Of a stretch of 64,000 bases of DNA, positions 27,469 to 37,963 are shown in pieces. The stretch comes from Phyllobacterium zundukense. GTDB taxonomy: Bacteria > Pseudomonadota > Alphaproteobacteria > Rhizobiales > Rhizobiaceae. Within the stretch, counting starts at the first letter, position 1, and each line of letters begins with the position of its first letter. The position numbers were made by a program, and so were the translations under genes. The stretch is taken from contig NZ_CP104970.1 of NCBI RefSeq assembly GCF_025452195.1, positions 62,001 to 126,000 on the forward strand, read 5' to 3'. The notes beneath the pieces are model-generated. The model was not told the DNA's origin. It saw only the letters and a program-made list of their open reading frames with translations, and did not search any database.

Positions 27469-28923
27469 ATGCTAAACTGGCGTGAATTAAAGCGCGAAAA
27501 GAACTTTATCGGAGGCAATTGGGTCGAAGCGGAGTCAGGCCTATCTATTGACGTCACCGACCCGGCAACAGGTGAAACCATTGGGACCATAGCCAATGCG
27601 GGTACGCGGGATGCAAGGCGAGCGATCGATGCCGCTAAGACTGCATTTGAGGCTTGGAGCTGCACGACGGCAGATCACCGAAGCAAGGTGCTGCGCAAAT
27701 TGTCTGCCTGCATCCTAGATCACCAGGACGCGCTAGCGGAACTGTTGACGCGGGAACAAGGTAAGCCGCTCGCTGAGTCCCGTCTCGAGGTAGGTTCGAG
27801 CGCCGCCTATATCCTCTGGTTCGCTGAGGAGGCACGCCGCATTTACGGGGATATCATTCCCTCACCGTGGCCGGATCGCCGCATCGCGGTAACCAAAGAG
27901 CCAGTTGGCGTTGTTGGGGCAATTACACCATGGAACTTCCCTTCTTCCATGTTGGCGCGAAAGATTGGGCCGGCACTCGCAGCAGGCTGCACCGTGGTCG
28001 CAAAGCCAGCGACACAGACTCCATATTCGGCTCTTGCGTATGGAATTCTAGCGGAGCAGGCCGGGGTACCCTCTGGTGTGATTAACATACTAACCGGCTC
28101 GGCGCGTGAAATCGGCGGCGAGATGACCGCTAGCCCGGACATCGCCAAGATCACATTTACCGGATCGACTGAGGTCGGGAGGCTGTTGCTTCGGCAATCT
28201 GCGGACACCGTTAAGAAGGTCTCTATGGAGCTTGGTGGGAATGCGCCTTTCATAGTTTTTGACGACGCTGATCTGGAGCGCGCTGTCGACGGTGCGGTAG
28301 CGGCTAAATTTCGGAATTCGGGACAGACCTGCATTTGCACAAACAGGCTCTATGTACAGGCCGGCATTTACGATCGGTTCTTGGAGCGGTTTGCGGCTGC
28401 AGCAGCCAACCTGATGGTCGGCTCAGGGCTTGAGAGCGGCATTACCCAAGGCCCGCTTATCGATAGACCCGCCGTTGAAAAGGTCGAGCAGTTTGTTGCC
28501 GACGCTTGCACGAAAGGCGCCAGAATCGTGTTGGGCGGCGCGAGGCGCGATCCGGAGAGTTTGTTTTTCCCGCCCACGATTTTAGCCGACGCCCGGCCTA
28601 ATATGCGGTGCTCGCAAGAGGAAATTTTTGGTCCGTTAGCTCCGGTCTATAAATTCGAAACCGAGGAGGAGGCCATCAAGTTGGCGAACGATACTGAGTA
28701 TGGTTTGGCCTGCTATTTTTATACAAGAGATCTCGGCCGAACCTATCGCGTATCCGAGAAGTTGAAATATGGATTGGTCGGCGTAAATGAAGGTCTAATT
28801 ACGACTGAGGTAGCTCCGTTCGGTGGGTTCAAGCAGTCGGGTCTCGGAAAGGAAGGGTCAAAGTACGGAATCGACGACTATTTGAGTGTGAAATATACGT
28901 GCATTGGCGGTATTGCGGCGTGA
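27469..28923 (+). CDS. NAD(P)-dependent aldehyde dehydrogenase, succinate-semialdehyde type
   Basis: A 484-residue aldehyde dehydrogenase oxidising the semialdehyde left by the aminotransferase. General base Glu254 (MELGGNAP) and nucleophile Cys288 (NSGQTCICTNR) are in place; ITPWNFP and FTGSTEVG are the cofactor-binding blocks. GabD-like features are the C-terminal GLITTEVAPFGGFKQSGLG and FPPTILADA. The ATG at 27469 is chosen over two upstream ones since it follows GAGGAT and gives the family-like start LKREKNFIGGNWVEA. It probably makes succinate from succinate semialdehyde. Confidence 0.9.
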   Translation: MLNWRELKREKNFIGGNWVEAESGLSIDVTDPATGETIGTIANAGTRDARRAIDAAKTAFEAWSCTTADHRSKVLRKLSACILDHQDALAELLTREQGKPLAESRLEVGSSAAYILWFAEEARRIYGDIIPSPWPDRRIAVTKEPVGVVGAITPWNFPSSMLARKIGPALAAGCTVVAKPATQTPYSALAYGILAEQAGVPSGVINILTGSAREIGGEMTASPDIAKITFTGSTEVGRLLLRQSADTVKKVSMELGGNAPFIVFDDADLERAVDGAVAAKFRNSGQTCICTNRLYVQAGIYDRFLERFAAAAANLMVGSGLESGITQGPLIDRPAVEKVEQFVADACTKGARIVLGGARRDPESLFFPPTILADARPNMRCSQEEIFGPLAPVYKFETEEEAIKLANDTEYGLACYFYTRDLGRTYRVSEKLKYGLVGVNEGLITTEVAPFGGFKQSGLGKEGSKYGIDDYLSVKYTCIGGIAA

Positions 28924-28948
28924 TCGTATTATATCCGGGGGCGAGATC

Positions 28949-30029
28949 GTGAAGACGTACAAAGTTGCTCTCATTCCGGGTGACGGTATAGGTGTGGACG
29001 TTATTGACGCCGCCTGGAGTGTGCTCAGCGCTGCGGCTGACCGTTTTGGATCTCGTCCTCAATGGCACAGAACTCGATTGGTCATGCAATTACTACCTGA
29101 AGTATGGTAGGATGATGCCGGAAGATGGCATCGAGCAGTTGCGAGCGTTTGACGCCGTCCTTTTAGGCGCTGTGGGATGGCCTATGAGCGTACCTGATTC
29201 TGTGTCGCTCCATGGCTTGTTGTTGCCCATCCGGAAGGCGTTCGATCTATACGCAAATGTACGCCCCCATCGCCTCTTGGCTGGTGTTCCCGGCCCGTCG
29301 CGGGCGCGAGACTTCGATATTCTCTGCATTCGAGAGAACACGGAGGGCGAATATAGCGGTGCTGGCGGCCGCCTTCATCAAGGAACACCAGAAGAGGTCG
29401 CCGTTGAGACGTCAATCTTCACGCGCCGCGGTGTCGAACGCATTCTACGTTTTGGTTTTGAGCAAGCAAGGCAACGGCGCAAGAAGCTTGCTTCCGTGAC
29501 AAAATCAAATGCGCAGAAGCATTCTATGGTCTTCTGGGATGAAATAACAGAGGCGGTTTCTGCTGATTACCCAGACGTGTCAGTAACGCGTTATCATGTT
29601 GATGCTATTGCTGCACGGTTCGTCATGCAGCCGGAAACATTGGACGTGGTGGTGGCGTCCAATTTGTTTGGTGACATCCTCACCGATATCGGAGCGGCGA
29701 TCCAAGGTGGCTTGGGCTTTGCCGCCTCAGCAAACTTAAATCCTGTAGGCCGGGGCCCATCCATGTTCGAACCGGTCCATGGCTCAGCGCCAGATCTGGC
29801 AGGTCGCGGTAAGGCCAATCCTCTGGCTACACTTTGGTCGGGCGCCCTAATGCTTGAACATCTGGGGGAGCACTTAGGCTCTCGGGCAATCCTCGACGCA
29901 ATGGAAAAGGTGACGGCTGCGGGTGAGGTGCGAACGCCCGATCTTGGAGGCGCGGCTACAACGAACGACGTTGCAAACGCAGTCATCGCTCAAATGCAAG
30001 TTTCGCGATCAAGGTATTTGCGACCATGA
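28949..30029 (+). CDS. Tartrate/D-malate dehydrogenase-like protein (isocitrate/isopropylmalate DH family), +1 frameshift
   Basis: Beta-decarboxylating dehydrogenase of the TtuC/DmlA type, acting on tartrate, D-malate or similar 2-hydroxy diacids with NAD. Start GTG 28949 gives VKTYKVALIPGDGIGVDVID; the second frame resumes with LDWSCNYYLKYGRMMPEDG and keeps the substrate and metal motifs RENTEGEYSG and GDILTDIGAAIQGG. The frames meet near 29044-29060, where dropping one T of TTTT gives a continuous 359-residue protein. As given it is interrupted early. Its product (pyruvate or oxaloacetate type) links the operon to central metabolism. Confidence 0.82.
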
Positions 30030-30290
30030 ACCACAGAGTGTCGGATATTGGTGCCGGTTGCGCTCGATTTTGCCGAGCTGCAGTGCCCAGAATGGTGATC
30101 CGCGCAATACGATATCAGCTACGCAGTCTCGAGTAGCGCAGCAAAGAAAGCTGCTGAAGCGCCGAGTATTGGAGGGATGTCACCACTAAGGCGACACAGC
30201 GCAGAATGGGCCGCAAGTTCGTAGAAGGCAGTGTTTGATGCCCCGCCTGCAGCCTGTTTTGCCACTGAAGTTTGCAATCGGAGGATCAAG

Positions 30291-30977
30291 ATGAGTAATA
30301 AAACTCTCGGCATATTGGAACTTGAGAATAAGCCGATGGAGCACCCGGGGGCCCTTTCAGCGCCTGGAACATTTCGGTTTCCGGTGAAGCGCTTAACGGT
30401 GCCTGGAGCAACGACACGAAATGTTGTCGATGGGGATCACTCAGTCAAAGACGCTTACATTAGGAGTGCTCGCCAATTAGAAAGTGAAGGCGTCGCAGCC
30501 ATCATCGCAAATTGCGGCTTTAGCGCCGTGCTCCAAGCCGACGTGTCGGCCGCAGTTTCGATACCGGTGGCTCTTTCAAGCCTTCTGCTGGTACCTCTTG
30601 TAGCCAAGACGCTACCACCCGGACGGAGGGTCGGCATCATAACTTATGACGCTAGCAAATTGAAAGAGGAACACTTTCGCGCCGCAGGATGGTCGTCAAC
30701 GGTAATAGACGTTGCCATTGCAGGAATCGAAGGTTCTGGGTCGTGGCACCAGCTAGCTCAGCCAGTTCCTGTCATCCCGCAAGCATTACTCATAAATGAC
30801 GTGATGGCAGCGGCAACGTCTCTCCTCAAAACAGATCCTGCTGTCGCAGCCTTGGTGTTCGAATGCGCAGGCTTTCCACTTACGGCGGAACCGGTGCGGA
30901 TCGCAACGGGATTGCCTGTAGCTGACTATGTCAGCTTGGCAAGAATGCTCATCGAGATGAGCCCCCCGGTCTCGTGA
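30291..30977 (+). CDS. Asp/Glu/hydantoin racemase-like protein, second intact copy
   Basis: A 228-residue relative of the protein at 8535. The first cysteine is in IIANCGFSAVLQ and the second in LVFECAGFPL; AAVSIPVALSSLLLVPLV matches the shared core. It is more diverged from the 8535 protein than the decayed copy at 16721 is. GGAGGATCAAG precedes the ATG. It ends the long GntR-headed operon after a 260-bp gap. The role may be epimerisation of an amino or hydroxy acid intermediate; the substrate is unknown. Confidence 0.75.
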   Translation: MSNKTLGILELENKPMEHPGALSAPGTFRFPVKRLTVPGATTRNVVDGDHSVKDAYIRSARQLESEGVAAIIANCGFSAVLQADVSAAVSIPVALSSLLLVPLVAKTLPPGRRVGIITYDASKLKEEHFRAAGWSSTVIDVAIAGIEGSGSWHQLAQPVPVIPQALLINDVMAAATSLLKTDPAVAALVFECAGFPLTAEPVRIATGLPVADYVSLARMLIEMSPPVS

Positions 30978-31227
30978 AGTGAGGGACATCTGGTAAGATG
31001 CCGCTCGCTTGCTTAACGACATATAGAACGCCGATAGCGACGGTATTTTGATCGGGATTCCAACGCTGGTCGGCGACAGGTCGGCATTGGCCTCGTTACA
31101 CTGAAGACTAGGAAATGTCCGTCTGATTGCCGAACGTGATCGAGCTGTGACTATAGGGGTTGTTTACGGGAGGAGGCGAAATGCCCCCCTTCTCATGAGC
31201 GAATTAGGTTTTCCGGGCCCGTTTAAA

Positions 31228-31589
31228 CTAGCCGCATGTACGAGGCAGGTCAATGAATATAGCCTGTGCACGGTGCTGGAGATGATGGCTCGAACCGATG
31301 GTTATCATACTCTCATCCGCGATTTCACCGCCTGACCATATTCGATCAACAATATCTGCCCGTTCACGCTCGGGCGACACCAGCACGATCATTGTCATCT
31401 GACGCCCCACCGCCTTTGGCGATACGATGGATACATCGGCTTCGATAACACCTTCTTCCCTTAGTTTCTTCAGTCTGCGCTGGCGCGCCGTCGGTGAGAG
31501 ATTCGCAATTTTGCAAGTTCTTCTGAGGTCAACCGATTGTTATGTTGAACTGCCTCCAGGAGAGCCAAGTCTGCGCGGTCGAGTTCCAT
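31228..31589 (-). pseudogene. Lrp/AsnC family regulator, frameshifted and truncated
   Basis: Minus-strand reading starts MELDRADLALLEAVQHNN with the helix-turn-helix following as LTSEELAK, then needs one missing base to continue as IANLSPTARQRRLKKLREEG and VIEADVSIVSPKAVGRQM. After about 90 residues the effector (RAM) domain is replaced by unrelated sequence (SGGEIADESMITIGSSHH). It is divergent from the aminotransferase operon at 31789, the usual arrangement for an Lrp-type activator, so that operon may have lost its local regulator. Confidence 0.78.
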
Positions 31590-31788
31590 TTTGTCGATAT
31601 CCTACCATCCGAATAACTTTGTGCAGGATTTCTGCTTAGTGACAGCCATCTACGCCGTCAATTGCTGCGCGGAACCGCCTAATCTGCATTCAATGAAGGT
31701 TTGGAGTAGAGCGACACCGTTCTCCGGTGAGCTTTATCGTCGAGGCGGAGGCTCTGATCTTTCGGTCTCGTTTTAGAAGGAAGTAGTA

Positions 31789-33192
31789 GTGACAATCAAC
31801 ATTCAGGACATCGCTGAGAAGGACCGCAACTCGGTTCTCCATCCATTCACGCAGCTAAAAGACTTTGCCAGAGGCAAGCTTGGCGAACCAACGATTGTTG
31901 AAACGGGGAAGGGTATCCGAATTCAGGACGCTCGTGGTAACCACCTGATCGACGGTTTTGCCGGTCTATATTGCGTCAACGTCGGCTATGGCCGCACCGA
32001 GGTAGCCGAAGCCATCTCGCGTCAGGCCTTTCGACTGGCTTACTACCACTCCTACGCAGCACACACGACCGACGAGTTGGCGATCCTGTCTGACCGTTTG
32101 GTTAAAATGGCGCCGGGCAAGATGAGCAAGGTATTCTACGGTATGTCCGGTTCGGACGCCAACGAGACCCAGGCCAAGCTAGTCTGGTATTACAACAACC
32201 TGCGCGGCAAACCCACCAAAAAGAAGATCATCTCGCGGGACCGCGGCTACCACGGGTGCAGCGTCGTGTCTGGTTCGATGACCGGCATGAGCTTCTACCA
32301 CGATCATATGGACTTGCCGCTGCCGCAGATCACACACACCGGCGTGCCGCATCATTACTGGGGCGCCACTTCCGGCGAAACGGAACGGGAATTTTCCACC
32401 CGTCGCGCTGCCGAGCTCGATAAACTGATTGAACAGCTCGGTCCCGACAATGTCGGCGGCTTTATCGCCGAACCTGTGCTTGGCACTGGTGGCATCACGC
32501 CGCCTCCGGAAGGTTACTGGGAGGCCATCCAGCCGGTGCTCAAGAAGCATGACGTACTGCTGATCGCCGATGAAGTCATCACCGGATTTGGTCGGACCGG
32601 TTCAATGTTCGGCTCGCATCATTACGGCATTGAGCCCGACCTGATCACTGTTGCCAAGGGCCTGACCTCCGCCTACTTTCCGCTTTCGGCTGCGATCGTT
32701 GGCGAGAAAGTCTACAAGGTATTGGAAGACGGAGCCGACCGGGTCGGTGCGTTCTCGCACGGCTACACCTACTCCGGTCACCCCATCGGTGCGGCTGCGG
32801 CAAATGCCGTCCTCGACATTGTCGAAAAGGAGGACCTGCCGGGGAATGCCCGCGAAGTCGGTGCCTATTTCCAGGCCCAGCTTAGGGAGAAGTTCGCACA
32901 GTTGCCGATAGTCGGCGAGGTGCGTGGCGTGGGCTTGATGGGCGCTATCGAATTTGTCGGCGATCGCGAAGGCAAGACACGTTTCGATCCCTCGCTGAAG
33001 GTCGGTGCACGGGTCTCCAAGGCTGCCCGCGACCGCGGACTGATCGCCCGCGCCATGCCGCACGGCGACATCCTTGGCTTCGCACCGCCGCTGGTTACTA
33101 CCAAATCTGAAATCGAGGAGATCGTCGCAATCGCTGAAAGCGCCGTGCGCGCGGTTATGGATGAACTCGTTCGCCACGGCCAGAAGATCTGA
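31789..33192 (+). CDS. Class III PLP aminotransferase
   Basis: A 467-residue omega-amino acid aminotransferase with PLP Lys290 in TVAKGLTSAYFP, Asp in IADEVITGFGRTG and N-terminal HPFTQLKDF. It heads the operon aminotransferase, aldehyde dehydrogenase, CoA-transferase A/B, thiolase, UPF0262, glutamate dehydrogenase. The GTG at 31789 follows AGAAGGAAG. By its neighbours it should convert a beta- or omega-amino acid to a semialdehyde, with the amino group ending on glutamate or alanine. A decayed Lrp gene is divergent upstream. Confidence 0.9.
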   Translation: MTINIQDIAEKDRNSVLHPFTQLKDFARGKLGEPTIVETGKGIRIQDARGNHLIDGFAGLYCVNVGYGRTEVAEAISRQAFRLAYYHSYAAHTTDELAILSDRLVKMAPGKMSKVFYGMSGSDANETQAKLVWYYNNLRGKPTKKKIISRDRGYHGCSVVSGSMTGMSFYHDHMDLPLPQITHTGVPHHYWGATSGETEREFSTRRAAELDKLIEQLGPDNVGGFIAEPVLGTGGITPPPEGYWEAIQPVLKKHDVLLIADEVITGFGRTGSMFGSHHYGIEPDLITVAKGLTSAYFPLSAAIVGEKVYKVLEDGADRVGAFSHGYTYSGHPIGAAAANAVLDIVEKEDLPGNAREVGAYFQAQLREKFAQLPIVGEVRGVGLMGAIEFVGDREGKTRFDPSLKVGARVSKAARDRGLIARAMPHGDILGFAPPLVTTKSEIEEIVAIAESAVRAVMDELVRHGQKI

Positions 33193-33302
33193 CGTTAGCT
33201 GCCGGAGTTCTCAGCCCTGTCACGATCAACGGGGTGTTGTCACACATCAAGTAAGGACGGGGGGTGGTTCTCAGGCCACACCCTGGTCCAAAAAATACGA
33301 TT

Positions 33303-33316
33303 GCCGCACATGCGGC
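33303..33316. promoter_or_regulatory. Small inverted repeat between aminotransferase and aldehyde dehydrogenase genes
   Basis: GCCGCACATGCGGC is a perfect 6-2-6 palindrome 27 bp upstream of the next start codon. It may be an operator, a processing hairpin or chance. Confidence 0.25.
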
Positions 33317-33343
33317 GCATCATCAGGGTAGGGGAGCCGGCAA

Positions 33344-34753
33344 ATGACCGTTGCCAAACTTCATATAAAAACGGGCTCGGCGCCCATATCCGTTTACAGC
33401 CCATTTGATGGGTCTCTGATAGGATCGATCGACACGACGGATGCAAGCGAGATCGGCGAACTTCTCGGTCGTGCCCGGCGCGGAGCCGAGCTTTCGCGCA
33501 ATCTGCCGCGGCACAAGCGGTCAAGCATCCTTGAGCGCGCTGCGCAAAATATCGAGCGCCGCCGCGATGCTTTTGCCGAGACCATCGTCCGCGAAGCCGG
33601 AAAGACGATCGTTCAGGCGCGCAAGGAAGTCAGTCGCTGCGTCAATACGCTGAAGCTCTCGGCAGAAGAAGCCAAGCGTAATGCGGGTGAGATCGTGCCC
33701 TTCAATGCGTTTGCCGGATCAGAACAGCGCCAGGGTTGGTTCACGCGTGAGCCGCTCGGTATCATCACCGCGATTACCCCATATAACGACCCGCTGAACC
33801 TTGTGGCTCATAAGCTCGGTCCAGCGATCGCGGGCGGGAACGCCGTGCTGCTGAAACCGTCGAATTTGACGCCATTTTCTGCAATAAACCTCGTCGAAGC
33901 GCTTTTTGAGGCCGGCCTGCCTCAGGACGTCATCACCATCGTTCATGGTGATAGAGAGCTGGTCACTGCTATGGTCTCTGCCCGGGAGATCCGCATGGTG
34001 TCATTCACCGGCGGATTTTCCACCGGCGAGGCAATCAGCCGTTCGGCGGGCCTCAAGAAGCTGGCGATGGAACTCGGCGGCAATGCGCCTGTCATCGTGA
34101 TGAATGACTGCGACTTCGACAAAGCGGTCGAGGGCTGCGTCTCTGGTTCTTTCTGGGCGGCCGGACAGAATTGCATCGGTGCCCAACGTATTCTGGTTCA
34201 GTCAGCACTTTATGAGCGGTTTCGTGATGCGTTCGTAGCTGGAACCACGAAGCTCAAGTCCGGGGATCCATTGCACGATGACACGGATGTCGGCCCGATG
34301 ATCTCGACACAATCGGCGCAACGCACCGAGACGGCGGTCAATGACGCCCTTGCCGCTGGAGCCAAGCTGCTGTGCGGCCACCGCCGCGACGGGTCGCTTT
34401 ATCATCCCACGGTGCTTGAAGGCACACCGCGGACCTGCGGCTTGTGGCATGAGGAAGTGTTTGCGCCTGTCGTGATGCTTGCTCCGTTCGAAACGCTTGA
34501 TCAGGCCATCGAGATGGCCAATGAGCTGGAGTACAGCCTGCATGCCGGCATCTTCACCAGCAATCTCAATGTCGCACTCAAAGCGGCAGGCAGAATCGAG
34601 GCTGGCGGGGTAATGATCAATGATTCATCCGACTACCGGTTCGATGCCATGCCCTTCGGCGGGTTCAAATACGGCAGCATGGGCAGAGAAGGCGTTCGAT
34701 TTGCCTACGAAGAGATGACCCAGCCAAAGGTGATTTGCATTAACCGCGGGTGA
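33344..34753 (+). CDS. NAD(P)-dependent aldehyde dehydrogenase
   Basis: A 469-residue aldehyde dehydrogenase. Cofactor block [14 protein letters not shown], general base Glu in [11 protein letters not shown] and nucleophile near Cys277 in [20 protein letters not shown] instead of ITPWNFP places it in the group containing non-phosphorylating glyceraldehyde-3-phosphate, lactaldehyde and related dehydrogenases. GGGGAG precedes the ATG. It should oxidise the semialdehyde made by the upstream aminotransferase. Confidence 0.88.
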   Translation: MTVAKLHIKTGSAPISVYSPFDGSLIGSIDTTDASEIGELLGRARRGAELSRNLPRHKRSSILERAAQNIERRRDAFAETIVREAGKTIVQARKEVSRCVNTLKLSAEEAKRNAGEIVPFNAFAGSEQRQGWFTREPLGIITAITPYNDPLNLVAHKLGPAIAGGNAVLLKPSNLTPFSAINLVEALFEAGLPQDVITIVHGDRELVTAMVSAREIRMVSFTGGFSTGEAISRSAGLKKLAMELGGNAPVIVMNDCDFDKAVEGCVSGSFWAAGQNCIGAQRILVQSALYERFRDAFVAGTTKLKSGDPLHDDTDVGPMISTQSAQRTETAVNDALAAGAKLLCGHRRDGSLYHPTVLEGTPRTCGLWHEEVFAPVVMLAPFETLDQAIEMANELEYSLHAGIFTSNLNVALKAAGRIEAGGVMINDSSDYRFDAMPFGGFKYGSMGREGVRFAYEEMTQPKVICINRG

Positions 34754-34860
34754 ACGGGACTGCGCAGTCAAACCAAGGCTGCCGCAATTCTCTGGAAGTA
34801 GACATCAAGATCTTCCAGATTTGTCGTCACGCCACAAACTGTAGAACTCACGGAGAGATT

Positions 34861-35559
34861 ATGAACAAGATTTACGACAACTCGCATGCGGCACTAGAAG
34901 GTCTGCTGTTCGACGGGATGTTCATTGCGGCGGGAGGGTTTGGTCTCTGCGGCATACCGGAGCTGTTGATCAGTGCGATTTGTGAGGCAGGCACCAAGGA
35001 CCTGACGATTGCATCGAACAACTGTGGTGTCGACGATTTCGGCCTCGGCCTGCTGCTGAAGACGAGGCAGATCAAGAAGATGATCTCTTCCTATGTCGGC
35101 GAAAATGCCGAGTTCATGCGGCAGTATCTGAGCAGCGAACTGGAACTCGAATTCAATCCACAAGGGACGCTGGCTGAGCGCATGCGGGCTGGCGGGGCAG
35201 GGATTGCCGGCTTCTATACCAAGACCGGTGTGGGCACCGTTGTTGCCGAGGGCAAAGAACACAAGGTCTTTAACGGCGAGACCTACATGCTCGAAACTGG
35301 CATCGTCGCGGATTTATCTATCGTCAAAGCCTGGAAAGCGGACACGACCGGCAATCTCGTCTTCCGCAAAACAGCGCGCAACTTCAACCCGCCTGCCGCC
35401 ACGTGCGGCAAGATCTGCATTGCCGAGGTCGAGGAGATTGTCCCCGTCGGCAATCTTGATCCCGACCAAATCCACCTGCCGGGTATCTACGTGCACCGCG
35501 TGATCCAGGGCGAGCACGAGAAACGCATCGAACAGCGCACGACGCGCGCCGCGGCTTGA
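34861..35559 (+). CDS. 3-oxoacid CoA-transferase subunit A
   Basis: A 232-residue alpha subunit of a two-component CoA-transferase (ScoA/AtoD/PcaI family), which activates a 3-oxo acid using succinyl-CoA or acetyl-CoA. Conserved blocks are GFGLCGIPE, SNNCGVDDFGLG and the glycine-rich FNPQGTLAERMRAGGAGI. ATG 34861 is chosen since GGAGAG precedes it; the long in-frame upstream stretch to 34750 lacks family similarity. Pairs with the B subunit 18 bp downstream. Confidence 0.92.
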   Translation: MNKIYDNSHAALEGLLFDGMFIAAGGFGLCGIPELLISAICEAGTKDLTIASNNCGVDDFGLGLLLKTRQIKKMISSYVGENAEFMRQYLSSELELEFNPQGTLAERMRAGGAGIAGFYTKTGVGTVVAEGKEHKVFNGETYMLETGIVADLSIVKAWKADTTGNLVFRKTARNFNPPAATCGKICIAEVEEIVPVGNLDPDQIHLPGIYVHRVIQGEHEKRIEQRTTRAAA

Positions 35560-35577
35560 GAGAGGAAGGAGAGATAA

Positions 35578-36207
35578 ATGGCTTGGGACAGAAACCAGAT
35601 GGCGGCGCGGGCTGCGCGCGAACTTCAGGACGGAACCTATGTCAATCTCGGGATCGGCATTCCAACCCTGGTGGCCAATCATATCCCCGATGGTGTCTAT
35701 GTGACACTGCAGTCGGAGAACGGCCTGCTCGGCATTGGTCCATTCCCGACTGAAGACGAGATCGACGCCGACCTCATCAATGCCGGCAAACAGACGGTGA
35801 CGGCACTGCCACATGCGGTGTTCTTCGACTCGGCGCAAAGCTTCGCAATGATCCGCGGCGGCAAAATCGCCGTGGCGATCCTCGGCGCAATGGAAGTGGC
35901 GGAGAACGGCGACCTTGCGAACTGGACGATCCCTGGCAAGCTCGTGAAGGGCATGGGCGGTGCGATGGATCTTGTCGCCGGTGTGAAGCGAGTGGTCGTG
36001 GTCATGGATCACACCAACAAGGCCGGGGAATCGAAGGTGCTGCGAGCTTGCACTCTGCCCCTGACGGGCCAGCGGGTGGTCGATCGGATCATCACCAATC
36101 TTGGCGTGTTCGATGTCGTAGACGGCGGCTTGAGACTGGTGGAACTCGCCGATGGTGTGACCGACAGCGAGCTGCGCAAAGCTACGGAAGCAACGATTGT
36201 CAATTAA
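35578..36207 (+). CDS. 3-oxoacid CoA-transferase subunit B
   Basis: A 209-residue beta subunit with the active-site glutamate in [13 protein letters not shown], which forms the enzyme-CoA thioester. [20 protein letters not shown] is the standard N-terminal block. AAGGAGAG lies 6 bases before the ATG. Length and order with subunit A are normal. Together they would form a 3-oxoacyl-CoA that the next gene product cleaves. Confidence 0.93.
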   Translation: MAWDRNQMAARAARELQDGTYVNLGIGIPTLVANHIPDGVYVTLQSENGLLGIGPFPTEDEIDADLINAGKQTVTALPHAVFFDSAQSFAMIRGGKIAVAILGAMEVAENGDLANWTIPGKLVKGMGGAMDLVAGVKRVVVVMDHTNKAGESKVLRACTLPLTGQRVVDRIITNLGVFDVVDGGLRLVELADGVTDSELRKATEATIVN

Positions 36208-36272
36208 CACGGCGCTTCGTCGTAGATAAGCGGAACCACCACGAAGCCCTGAGAACAACGGAAGGAACCATC

Positions 36273-37454
36273 ATGAGCAGCCCATCCATCGTTATCGCCA
36301 GCGCCGCCCGGACGGCAGTCGGGTCCTTCAGCGGCGCCTTCGCCAACACGCCTGCGCACGAGCTTGGCGCAACCGTGATCAAGGCGGTGCTCGAACGGGC
36401 GGGTGTCGACACGGAAGAGGTGGATGAGGTGATCCTCGGCCAGGTGCTGCAGGCCGGTGAAGGGCAAAATCCGGCGCGTCAGGCGGCGATGAAGGGCGGG
36501 ATCCCGCAGCACAAGACTGCCTTGGGCATGAACCAGCTCTGCGGCTCGGGCCTTCGCGCCGTCGCTCTCGGCATGCAACAGATCGCCACCGGTGACGCGA
36601 ATATCATTGTGGCCGGCGGCATGGAGTCAATGTCGATGGCGCCACACTGCGCACATCTGCGCGGCGGCGTGAAGATGGGGGACTTCAAGATGATCGACAC
36701 GATGATCAAGGACGGCCTCACCGACGCCTTCTACGGCTACCATATGGGCATTACCGCGGAAAACGTCGCCCGCAAGTGGCAGCTCACCCGCGAGGAGCAG
36801 GACGCGTTCGCCGTTTCTTCGCAGAACAAGGCGGAGGCCGCCCAGAAGGCCGGCAGGTTCGGCGATGAGCTCGTCCCCTTCGTCGTTAAGACCCGCAAGG
36901 GCGACATCATCGTCGATCAGGATGAATATATCCGCCACGGTGCGACGCTTGACCAGATGACCAAGCTGAAACCCGCTTTCGACAAGGACGGCACGGTGAC
37001 GGCGGCCAACGCCTCCGGCATCAACGATGGCGCTGCTGCGGCGCTTCTGATGAGCGAGGCCGAGGCCTCGCGCCGCAGCATCCAGCCGCTGGCCCGCATC
37101 GTTTCCTGGGCGACGGCAGGTGTCGATCCGCAAATCATGGGCACGGGCCCGATCCCGGCTTCCCGCAAGGCGCTCGAAAGGGCTGGTTGGAAGATCGGGG
37201 ACCTCGATCTCGTCGAGGCGAACGAAGCCTTCGCGGCCCAGGCCTGCGCCGTCAACAAGGACCTCGACTGGGATCCGTCGATCGTCAACGTCAACGGCGG
37301 CGCGATCGCCATTGGTCATCCGATCGGCGCGTCCGGTGCCCGTATCCTCAACACGCTGCTCTTCGAGATGAAGCGCCGCGGCGCCTCGAAGGGCCTTGCG
37401 ACGCTTTGCATCGGCGGCGGCATGGGGGTGGCCATGTGCGTGGAGGCGATATGA
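36273..37454 (+). CDS. Acetyl-CoA acetyltransferase (thiolase II family)
   Basis: A 393-residue thiolase: nucleophilic Cys in [12 protein letters not shown], His in [16 protein letters not shown] and the second Cys in [12 protein letters not shown]. It cleaves 3-oxoacyl-CoA with CoA to acetyl-CoA and a shortened acyl-CoA. Third codon positions are nearly all G or C, more so than in the surrounding genes, and the sequence resembles chromosomal PhaA/AtoB of rhizobia, so it may have joined the cluster from the core genome. The ATG follows GGAAGGAACC. Confidence 0.93.
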   Translation: MSSPSIVIASAARTAVGSFSGAFANTPAHELGATVIKAVLERAGVDTEEVDEVILGQVLQAGEGQNPARQAAMKGGIPQHKTALGMNQLCGSGLRAVALGMQQIATGDANIIVAGGMESMSMAPHCAHLRGGVKMGDFKMIDTMIKDGLTDAFYGYHMGITAENVARKWQLTREEQDAFAVSSQNKAEAAQKAGRFGDELVPFVVKTRKGDIIVDQDEYIRHGATLDQMTKLKPAFDKDGTVTAANASGINDGAAAALLMSEAEASRRSIQPLARIVSWATAGVDPQIMGTGPIPASRKALERAGWKIGDLDLVEANEAFAAQACAVNKDLDWDPSIVNVNGGAIAIGHPIGASGARILNTLLFEMKRRGASKGLATLCIGGGMGVAMCVEAI

Positions 37455-37469
37455 GAGGAGGGGAGTGAG

Positions 37470-37949
37470 ATGGCCGACCCGGCATTCTGTCTCTGCGATG
37501 TGTCGCTTGACGACGCGCGTATTGAGCGCGAACAAGCCATTGCTGTCCACGACCTGCTTGAGGACAACATGTTCGTACCAGTAGGCCATGCCGGCGGCCC
37601 CTACCGTCTCAGGATTGCATTGGCAGAAGGACGCTTGGCGCTGCACATTGCTACCGACAGGGAGGCGTATGACGTGAGCCACTATCTGTCGCTAACTCCT
37701 TTCCGCCCACTGCTCAAAGATTATACACGCATGTGCGAAAGCTACTATGACGCCATCCGTCGCCCGGGTCCTGAAAGGCTGCAAGCACTGGATATGGGTC
37801 GTCGGGGTATCCATGACGAGGGATCCGAACTGCTGAGAGAGCGGCTCGTATCGAAGATAACGATCGACAAACATACGGCCCGCCGGCTGTTCACGCTTCT
37901 CTACGTCCTGCTCGTGCGGAATGCCAGCAGTCGCATTCTATCAAGCTAA
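37470..37949 (+). CDS. UPF0262 family protein
   Basis: A 159-residue member of the alphaproteobacterial UPF0262 family, of unknown function. [37 protein letters not shown] and [17 protein letters not shown] are the conserved parts. In most genomes of this group the gene is chromosomal, near histidine biosynthesis genes; here it sits inside an amino-acid catabolic cluster, probably as a paralogue. GAGGGGAGTGAG precedes the ATG. Confidence 0.85.
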   Translation: MADPAFCLCDVSLDDARIEREQAIAVHDLLEDNMFVPVGHAGGPYRLRIALAEGRLALHIATDREAYDVSHYLSLTPFRPLLKDYTRMCESYYDAIRRPGPERLQALDMGRRGIHDEGSELLRERLVSKITIDKHTARRLFTLLYVLLVRNASSRILSS

Positions 37950-37963
37950 GACGAGGAAGCGCC

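Noticed and set aside
31600..31788. RpoN/NifA promoter before the aminotransferase operon
   Set aside because: No GG-N10-GC pattern with the proper context and no TGT-N10-ACA site was convincing.
35314..36258. 314-codon minus-strand frame over the CoA-transferase genes
   Set aside because: It covers two well-recognised plus-strand genes and shows no known domain.
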